A DNA stretch of 16,442 bases from an uncultured Bacteroidales bacterium (lineage in GTDB: Bacteria; Bacteroidota; Bacteroidia; Bacteroidales; JAUNSR01): assembly GCA_947074165.1 (NCBI GenBank), contig CAMTOT010000019.1:1-16442 (forward strand), written 5' to 3'. The translations under genes and the position numbers were made by a program. Below the pieces are notes generated by a model. That model had not been told where the DNA came from. It saw only the letters and a list, made by a program, of their open reading frames with translations, and ran no database searches. Below, in pieces: positions 7,149 through 13,697 of the stretch. How positions within the stretch are numbered: position 1 is the stretch's first letter; every line of letters starts with the position of its first letter.

Positions 7149-9848
7149 ATGAAACACAAATTTTTATCTCTTTCAATTATTGCGGCAGGCTCATTAGCCT
7201 TATCCGCCAACGCTCAGAATCTACTGAAAGATACAGACATGTCTGCCAAAGGAGCATGGTCTGACTCATATCTTCATACATCTGAAGCTGATTACCCGGC
7301 TGTTGTATGGGGATATACAGATGATAAACCTGTATTCGGAGAAGGAGCCGCATTGTATTTCAAAAAAGAATCACCTGACAATACCTCGCAGTATTGTATT
7401 TATCAAAGCGTAAACTTAAAATCAGGCGAGGCTTATGAATTTGACGGGGCTTTTAAAGTCCTGCAAATGGATAATTGCTGGTTTGAGGTTTATATCGACA
7501 AATCAGCCCCTCTGGATGGATATGAATACTCTTCAGAGAATAAAGTATCAGGTTTTAGTGTATGGGGCTCTCCTTCATCACAAGACGGTACATTTGTAGC
7601 AAATGCTATTGATAATAATCAATTTAAACCTGACGAGGATGGCAAGTATTTTGTAGTAGTAAAATGTGGAGCAAACGGAGGTGGCGCTTATGAAATGTTA
7701 CTTGATAATCTATCGCTTACTGCTGTACAACGCCCATCCGCATCTTTCGAGGTTAATAAGCTTGAAGGTTTCTCTCCGTTTAATGTAGATTTTACATCTG
7801 AAACAACAAAAGTAAGCTCCTGGGCATGGGACTTAGGTGACGGTACGACTTCTACCGAAGAGAACCCTTCTCACGTTTATAATATGCCCGGAACATATTC
7901 TGTTAAGCTTACAGCAAGTAATAATGTGGGAGAAGTGATTATAGAGAAAGATAATTTGATAAAGGTTTTCTCGCCCGTATCTCTTTCTGCAGGTGGTGTA
8001 GTAAAAGGAGGGGATATGTCAGACATTTCGTATTGGTCGGTAAGTGAGCTTAATACGCCGACAGGAAAACTGCCTGCTGCAAAATGGAATGACAATTCAC
8101 ATTTGCCTGCTGCCGGTAAAGGAGGTGCCCTTTATGTAGAGGGAGAAGCAAATGAGAGCACAACAGTGCAATATTGTATATTTCAGACTGTAACACTTGA
8201 AAGTGGGAAGGTGTATAATTTTGACGCGGCAATCCGTGACTTTTCAGAGAATCTTGATCACTGTTTCGTGGAAGCGTTCATCGGAGACGGTGAACCTGTA
8301 AATGGTCTTGACTTCGGGTCAAATGAGGCAACGTTAATTGCTAAATTCAGTACATGGGATGAGCGAAATGTATTACGCCGACTTGACGGAACATTCGCAC
8401 TTAACGGTACAGTTATTCCGTATATCCCGCAGAGCGATGGCGATAAAGTTCTTACTTTAAAATTCGGGACATCAGACTGGGAAAACAAATCATTTCCTTT
8501 CCGTATCTCTATAGATGAGATTTCATTTACAGCCGAACGTACAAAACCTTATCCTGATTTTATTTCAGAAAATAATCAGGGCTTCGCTCCGCTTGAGGTA
8601 ACATTTGAAAGTACTTCATTATTTGCAAACTCTTATGTATGGGATTTTGGTGACGGACAGACTGAGACAACGGAGGAAACGGTCGTAAATCACTCTTATG
8701 AAAAGGTTGGTTCGTATAATGTTACACTCAAAGCTATTAATGAAAAAGGAGACTCTTCAGTAGTAAAAGAGAATTTTGTAATTGTAGCGGACAAACCGAT
8801 TCTTCCGGAAGGCGAAAAACTATACGGTGGAAACATGGAACAGCGAGCATTATGGTATGTAGCTAAAGTGAGCGCGGCTGTCGTACCTACTATGACATGG
8901 AACTTTACAGAAGCAACTCCGTCAGCCGGTTCGGGCGGCTGTCTGCGACTTGAAGCATCGGTAAAGAATAATGGTTCGAATGTAGCGCTTTATCAACCAG
9001 TTACGTTAAATGCCGATTCGGTTTACACTTTTGATTGTAACTTCAAAGATCTTGCCGGTGACGCGGATCATTTCTGGACACAGGTATATATATCTGAAGA
9101 AAGACCGACCGATAATTCAGACCCTTACAATGAGGATGATTGTTTAGGACAGCTTAATACGTGGAAAGACGGACATAGTCCGAAAGGGTATGACGGGTCA
9201 TTTAAATCTTTGGCGTTAAAAGGTAATAACCATAAAGGTGATGTATGTGAGTTTCAGCCGGAAAAATCAGGACAATATTATCTGATTATAAAAGTCGGTA
9301 ATACAGACTGGGAAAATGTAGAGTACAAATTTGATGTTCTTCTTGATGATCTTTCACTTAAAGGCTCTATCCCTGTAGCGAAACCTGTAGCTGAGTTTAT
9401 TATTCTTTCAGATGAAGAGGGAAATGCTCCGTTGGAAGTTGAGTTCTTTAATATGTCAGAAAATGCTGACTCTTATCTTTGGGACTTTGGTGACGGCTCA
9501 ACTTCAACAGAAGAACATCCTATACATATTTACACAAAAGGTGGTTCATTCACAGTTTCTCTTACTGCATATAAGGGATCATTATCAAATACAGTGTCAT
9601 ATCCGGATTATGTAAAAGTAACCGGCGCGGGACTTACCGGAGTTTCCGGGAATCAGATTCGTCTGCTCGTTTCGGGTTCTCGTATTGTGGCGGCAGGATT
9701 AAATAGCAGTTTATCAGTTTATAATGTCGCAGGCACGCTGATCGAAACAGTTAAGGCAGTAAATGGCAAATGTATATCCTCACAATTAGATAAGGGTATA
9801 TATATCGTTGTTGCTGATGGCGCAAATACGAAAGTTATTTTGAAATAA
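7149..9848 (+). CDS. Secreted modular glycan-binding protein: three CBM-like + PKD units and a T9SS-type sorting domain
   Basis: An 899-residue exported protein. Residues 1-22 are a signal peptide with AxA cleavage (SANA|Q), not a lipobox. Three tandem units follow. The CBM4/9-like sandwiches lie at about 24-192, 286-463 and 555-738; each has an early Trp pair (e.g. W37/W54, W296/W313, W569/W584), a YQxVxL strand, a Y-x-F-D strand, and W...DG[TS]F. The PKD domains lie at about 197-274, 468-546 and 747-824, with the signature WDxGDG at 227-232, 498-503 and 778-783. Residues about 835-899 form a type A T9SS-like sorting domain (LSVYNVAGTLIETV, LDKGIYIVVAD, KVILK). No catalytic signature is visible. 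PKD-module proteins placed directly after SusCD and before GH30/GH3 enzymes are known in laminarin PULs of marine Bacteroidota, where they act as glucan-binding surface proteins; that role is inferred here. A terminator-like hairpin follows. Confidence 0.88.
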   Translation: MKHKFLSLSIIAAGSLALSANAQNLLKDTDMSAKGAWSDSYLHTSEADYPAVVWGYTDDKPVFGEGAALYFKKESPDNTSQYCIYQSVNLKSGEAYEFDGAFKVLQMDNCWFEVYIDKSAPLDGYEYSSENKVSGFSVWGSPSSQDGTFVANAIDNNQFKPDEDGKYFVVVKCGANGGGAYEMLLDNLSLTAVQRPSASFEVNKLEGFSPFNVDFTSETTKVSSWAWDLGDGTTSTEENPSHVYNMPGTYSVKLTASNNVGEVIIEKDNLIKVFSPVSLSAGGVVKGGDMSDISYWSVSELNTPTGKLPAAKWNDNSHLPAAGKGGALYVEGEANESTTVQYCIFQTVTLESGKVYNFDAAIRDFSENLDHCFVEAFIGDGEPVNGLDFGSNEATLIAKFSTWDERNVLRRLDGTFALNGTVIPYIPQSDGDKVLTLKFGTSDWENKSFPFRISIDEISFTAERTKPYPDFISENNQGFAPLEVTFESTSLFANSYVWDFGDGQTETTEETVVNHSYEKVGSYNVTLKAINEKGDSSVVKENFVIVADKPILPEGEKLYGGNMEQRALWYVAKVSAAVVPTMTWNFTEATPSAGSGGCLRLEASVKNNGSNVALYQPVTLNADSVYTFDCNFKDLAGDADHFWTQVYISEERPTDNSDPYNEDDCLGQLNTWKDGHSPKGYDGSFKSLALKGNNHKGDVCEFQPEKSGQYYLIIKVGNTDWENVEYKFDVLLDDLSLKGSIPVAKPVAEFIILSDEEGNAPLEVEFFNMSENADSYLWDFGDGSTSTEEHPIHIYTKGGSFTVSLTAYKGSLSNTVSYPDYVKVTGAGLTGVSGNQIRLLVSGSRIVAAGLNSSLSVYNVAGTLIETVKAVNGKCISSQLDKGIYIVVADGANTKVILK
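7218..9620 (+). repeat. Threefold in-gene repeat of a CBM-like + PKD unit
   Basis: The three units run roughly 7218-7970, 8004-8786 and 8811-9620, about 750-810 bases each. They share order and motifs but are diverged in protein sequence, so they are old duplications and not recent DNA repeats. Units 2 and 3 share a G-x-x-DWEN loop (residues 440-446 and 717-723) that unit 1 replaces with a Gly-rich stretch, which suggests that units 2 and 3 are closer to each other in that region or that unit 1 has diverged in specificity. Confidence 0.85.
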
Positions 9849-9872
9849 TAGTTTTAGTTCTAAGGTTATATG

Positions 9873-9910
9873 ACCGGCTGTCTCTCGAAGGCAGAGGCAG
9901 CCGGTATTTT
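9873..9910 (+). terminator. Intrinsic-terminator-like hairpin between the PKD-protein gene and GH30
   Basis: The arms ACCGGCTG (9873-9880) and CAGCCGGT (9898-9905) pair perfectly. The stem continues with TCTCT (9881-9885) against AGAGG (9893-9897), including one G-U pair, giving about 13 bp around the 7-base loop 9886-9892. It is followed by A and four Ts (9907-9910). The short U tract suggests partial termination, so it may lower enzyme-gene expression relative to the transport genes, or act as a processing or stability element for the upstream mRNA 3' end. GH30 starts only 14 bases after the Ts and I see no good promoter there, so some read-through is expected. Confidence 0.7.
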
Positions 9911-9924
9911 AATACACTGTAATA

Positions 9925-11418
9925 ATGAGATACACAATTCTAATATCAATAATCTCTACTCTGTTTTTTTCATCATGTAATACTGTCGACAATAATAATA
10001 TTGCCGTAAAAGATACTCTCAAAGTGCTCACTACAAGGGCTGACCGCTCGATGGAACTAATTCGTAGTACAGAGAAAATGCATAACAACAACTCAAATCT
10101 TAGCGAGTATAATCTTACTATCGATTCTTCAGTCAAATATCAGACGATGGATGGTTTCGGAGCTGCAATAACCGGCTCTACATGCTTTAATCTGATGCAG
10201 ATGTCTGAAGCGAACAGAAATGCATTTATCAAAGAAACATTCGACTCGGGGTCAGGATACGGATTCAGTTATATCAGGATATCTATTGGATGCTCTGATT
10301 TCTCTCTGAGCGAATACACATGTTGCGATACTCCCGGTATTGAGAACTTTTCATTACAAGAGGAAGAGATCAGATATATAATCCCTGTACTAAAAGAGAT
10401 TCTATCTGTCAATCCTGCCATAAAAATATTGGGATCCCCATGGACCGCGCCGCAGTGGATGAAGGTAAAGGATTTGCAATCACTAGAGCCTTTCCCTTCA
10501 TGGACGAGCGGACATCTTAATCCTATTTTTTATCAGGACTATGCGATTTACTTCTCTCTATGGATTGACGCAATGAAACAACACGGAATAGATATATATG
10601 CCGTCACGCCACAAAATGAGCCGCTAAACAGAGGTAACTCCGCATCTATGTTTATGGGGTGGCAAGAGCAATGCGATTTTATTAAATCTTCTCTCGGACC
10701 AGTTCTTAAAACAAAGTACCCTGAGATTAAAATATATGCTTTCGATCATAACTACAACTACGATGATATGATTGATCAGAGTGAGTATCCTCTTAATATC
10801 TACCATGATACGGAAGCATCTGTATTTCTTGACGGTGCCGCGTTTCACAATTACGGAGGCGTACCGTCAGAACTACTAAATATAAATGCCGGAGCTTCAG
10901 ACAAGGAGCTGATATTCACAGAAACATCTATAGGTACATGGAACGACGGACGTAATCTTTCGGTAAGACTTATTGATGATATGGATCAGGTTGCGTTGAG
11001 CACGGTAAACAATTATTGCAAGGGAGTAATTGTATGGAATCTTATGCTTGACACAGATAGAGGTCCTAACAGAGATGGTGGATGCCAAACATGTTACGGT
11101 GCCGTAGATATTGACATTGATACTTTCTCGGAAATAAATAAAAACTCACACTATTTTATTATTGCTCATCTCTCAGCCTACATAAAGCCAGGAGCGATAA
11201 GAATTGATTCTAAACTAAATAAAGCAGGAAGTGATAGTGCATTAGCCTATATGACCGACGGAATTAATTATTCTGCTTTTGAAAATCCAGACGGCTCTAT
11301 TGCTCTGATAGTTATGAATGCTTCAGATGAAATAAAAGATATATCAGTGTCATCACATACTAACTTATTTACTATAAATGTAGAAGCACATACCGTGAAA
11401 TCATATTTATGGAGATAA
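9925..11418 (+). CDS. GH30 family glycoside hydrolase, probable beta-glucosidase/beta-1,6-glucanase lipoprotein
   Basis: A 497-residue retaining glycosidase of the GH30 (clan GH-A) TIM-barrel type. The N-terminus MRYTILISIISTLFFSSC gives a probable lipidated Cys18; the mature N-terminus (NTVDNNN) is not strongly acidic. The core starts at YQTMDGFGAAITGS (72-85), followed by YIRISIGCSDFSLSEY (116-131), LGSPWTAPQWMK (169-180), VTPQNEP with acid/base Glu232 (227-233), HNYGG (308-312), and FTETSIGTW with nucleophile Glu333 (331-339). WNLMLDTDRGPN and the CxxC pair Cys387/Cys390 follow, then a beta-sandwich from about 420 to the end. The barrel resembles glucocerebrosidase-like GH30_1/GH30_3 enzymes, which include beta-1,6-glucanases and exo-beta-glucosidases of Bacteroidota; the xylanase type GH30_8 is less likely. 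Subfamily choice is from motif memory. It starts the enzyme part of the cluster, and GH3 follows after 29 bases. Confidence 0.9.
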   Translation: MRYTILISIISTLFFSSCNTVDNNNIAVKDTLKVLTTRADRSMELIRSTEKMHNNNSNLSEYNLTIDSSVKYQTMDGFGAAITGSTCFNLMQMSEANRNAFIKETFDSGSGYGFSYIRISIGCSDFSLSEYTCCDTPGIENFSLQEEEIRYIIPVLKEILSVNPAIKILGSPWTAPQWMKVKDLQSLEPFPSWTSGHLNPIFYQDYAIYFSLWIDAMKQHGIDIYAVTPQNEPLNRGNSASMFMGWQEQCDFIKSSLGPVLKTKYPEIKIYAFDHNYNYDDMIDQSEYPLNIYHDTEASVFLDGAAFHNYGGVPSELLNINAGASDKELIFTETSIGTWNDGRNLSVRLIDDMDQVALSTVNNYCKGVIVWNLMLDTDRGPNRDGGCQTCYGAVDIDIDTFSEINKNSHYFIIAHLSAYIKPGAIRIDSKLNKAGSDSALAYMTDGINYSAFENPDGSIALIVMNASDEIKDISVSSHTNLFTINVEAHTVKSYLWR

Positions 11419-11447
11419 AAATACACTATTCTAATAATAACTAAAAT

Positions 11448-13694
11448 ATGCATAAAATGAGTATCAAAAGATTGTTTGTATCGGGAATGTTTATGACAGG
11501 GGCTTTAATCGCCTTACAAGCGAGGGAATTGCCGGTTTATCTCGACGACAGTAAACCTATAGAAGAAAGAATAGAAGACGCATTATCAAGAATGAATCTT
11601 AAGGAAAAAATAGCTGTTACTCATGCTCAGTCTAAGTTTTGCTCTCCGGGAGTAGCGAGTCTGGGTATTCCAGAGTTCTGGATGACCGACGGACCTCACG
11701 GTATCCGTCCGGAAGTGAAGTGGGATGAGTGGGATCAGGCCGGTTGGACAAACGACTCTTGCGTAGCTTTTCCTGCTCTTACCTGCCTGGCGGCATCGTG
11801 GGATCCGTCGGTATCTATGCTATATGGTAAGGCAATAGGGGCTGAGGCAAGATATCGCAATAAGAGTGTTCTTTTGGGGCCCGGAGTAAATATATATCGT
11901 ACGCCTTTAAATGGTCGTAATTTCGAGTACATGGGAGAAGACCCTTATCTGGCGGCACAAATGGTTGTGCCTTATATTCATGGTGTACAGCAAAACGGAG
12001 TAGCCGCATGTGTAAAGCATTACGCATTAAATAATCATGAGGTAAACAGACATACGACTAATGTAATAGTTGATGACCGTACTCTTCATGAGATATATCT
12101 GCCGGCGTTTAAAGCTGCAGTACAGGAAGGAAATGCCTGGAGTATAATGGGGTCTTACAATTTATATAAAGATCAGCAGGGCTGTCATAACGAATATCTT
12201 CTTAATGATATATTAAAGGGAGACTGGGGATTTGACGGTGTGGTAGTATCAGACTGGGGCGGCACACATGATACGGAACAGTCTATTACCAACGGTTTGG
12301 ATATGGAGTTTGGAAGCTGGACCAACGGACTTTCAAATGGAGCGAGTAATGCTTATGATAATTATTATATGGCTCAGCCTTATTTTAAATTAATAGAGGA
12401 GGGTAAATACGGTACAAAAGAGCTTGACGATAAAGTACGACGTATTCTACGACTTGCATTTAGAACTACAATGGATAGAAACAGACCTTTCGGGGCAATG
12501 CTAACCAGAGAACATTATGATATTGCGCGCAAAATAGGAGAAGCCGGTATTGTATTATTACAAAATACAAATAACATATTACCTATTAAGATTGACAAGC
12601 CAATTAAGATAGCTGTAATAGGAGAAAATGCTGTTAAAATGATGACTGTAGGTGGGGGAAGCTCTTCTCTTAAGGTTCAAAGAGAATTATCTCCCTTGGA
12701 TGGATTAAGAAGTCGTCTTAGCGGAATAGCGGATGTAGTATATGCAAGAGGGTATGTAGGAGACGCATCAGGTGAATATAATGGAGTTGTATCCGGTCAG
12801 GATCTTACGGACAACCGTTCGACCGAAGAACTGATAGAAGAGGCTGTAGAGATTGCAAAGAGTGCCGATTATGTAATAGTCTTTGGCGGGCTTAATAAAA
12901 GTGCGAATCAGGATTGTGAGGATTCAGATCGAGAGTCACTTGCGTTACCTTATGCCCAGGATAGGCTTATTACGTCCCTTGCAGCTGTAAATAAGAATCT
13001 TGTGTATGTGAATATATCAGGTAACGCAGTTGCAATGCCATGGATAAAAGATGTACCTGCAGTTGTTCAGGCATGGTATCTTGGCTCTGAATCAGGTAGT
13101 GCTATTGCCTCAGTTTTGTGTGGTGATGTAAACCCGTCCGGAAAACTGCCGATGAGTTTTATGTCTGAACTTGATCATTACGCCGCACATAAGCTATGCG
13201 CTTATCCGGGAGTAAAGAGAGATAATTCGAAATTCCTTGATTTGGAATATAGTGAAGGGATCTTTGTCGGCTACCGTTGGGCAGATAAGCACAAAGTAAA
13301 ACCTTTGTTCTCTTTTGGACACGGATTAAGTTATACGACATTTAAGTATGGTAAAGTTACGGCCGATAAAAAATATATTGGAACAGATGATACATTAACT
13401 TTCAGTGTTGATGTCACAAATACCGGAGAGAGAGCAGGAGCTGAGGTTGTGCAGTTATATATCTCAGATAAAAAATCTTCTTTGGCAAGACCTGAAAAAG
13501 AGCTTAAAGGTTTTTGCAAAGTTTTCCTTGAGAAAGGTGAAACTAAGAATGTAAAGATAAAGATTGATAAAGATGCTCTCTCTTTCTATGATGACAAAAG
13601 GTCGCAATGGATAGCGGAGGCAGGTATCTTTGAAGCGCTTGTCGGTTCATCATCTACTGATATAAAGACTAAAGTAACATTTGAACTAAGATAA
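11448..13694 (+). CDS. GH3 family exo-beta-glycosidase (beta-glucosidase type), periplasmic
   Basis: A 748-residue retaining exo-glycosidase. Residues about 1-26 look like a Sec signal peptide (cleavage near LQA|R) without lipobox Cys, so the enzyme is probably soluble in the periplasm. The GH3 N-domain (about 40-340) shows MTDGPHGIRPE, LLGPGVNIYRTPLNGRNFEY, the KH pair K190-H191 and VVVSDWGG with nucleophile Asp269. The C-domain (about 365-575) has IGEAGIVLLQN, and CEDSDRESLALP supplies Glu491 as the likely acid/base. NPSGKLP (562-568) precedes the linker, and FSFGHGLSYT leads into a fibronectin-III-like domain (about 645-745). Length is normal for the three-domain GH3 type. An in-frame ATG at 11457 is an alternative start that would drop three residues and keeps the signal peptide. 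It likely removes terminal glucose from imported oligosaccharides; the linkage is not readable. The next gene follows after 3 bases. Confidence 0.94.
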   Translation: MHKMSIKRLFVSGMFMTGALIALQARELPVYLDDSKPIEERIEDALSRMNLKEKIAVTHAQSKFCSPGVASLGIPEFWMTDGPHGIRPEVKWDEWDQAGWTNDSCVAFPALTCLAASWDPSVSMLYGKAIGAEARYRNKSVLLGPGVNIYRTPLNGRNFEYMGEDPYLAAQMVVPYIHGVQQNGVAACVKHYALNNHEVNRHTTNVIVDDRTLHEIYLPAFKAAVQEGNAWSIMGSYNLYKDQQGCHNEYLLNDILKGDWGFDGVVVSDWGGTHDTEQSITNGLDMEFGSWTNGLSNGASNAYDNYYMAQPYFKLIEEGKYGTKELDDKVRRILRLAFRTTMDRNRPFGAMLTREHYDIARKIGEAGIVLLQNTNNILPIKIDKPIKIAVIGENAVKMMTVGGGSSSLKVQRELSPLDGLRSRLSGIADVVYARGYVGDASGEYNGVVSGQDLTDNRSTEELIEEAVEIAKSADYVIVFGGLNKSANQDCEDSDRESLALPYAQDRLITSLAAVNKNLVYVNISGNAVAMPWIKDVPAVVQAWYLGSESGSAIASVLCGDVNPSGKLPMSFMSELDHYAAHKLCAYPGVKRDNSKFLDLEYSEGIFVGYRWADKHKVKPLFSFGHGLSYTTFKYGKVTADKKYIGTDDTLTFSVDVTNTGERAGAEVVQLYISDKKSSLARPEKELKGFCKVFLEKGETKNVKIKIDKDALSFYDDKRSQWIAEAGIFEALVGSSSTDIKTKVTFELR

Positions 13695-13697
13695 TAT

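Noticed and set aside
7100..7160. Frameshift explaining the short 126-residue lipoprotein
   Set aside because: Only 21 bases separate its stop from the next start, so no lost downstream coding sequence could be restored by a shift.
7218..9620. Assembly-generated tandem duplication in the PKD-protein gene
   Set aside because: The three units are well diverged in sequence and differ in length, so they are genuine old repeats and not a collapse or duplication artefact.
9838..9856. Possible promoter for GH30 (TTTG with TAGTTTTA)
   Set aside because: The second element lacks the final G of TAnnTTTG and the spacing from TTTG is only 6 bases, far short of the about 20 expected.
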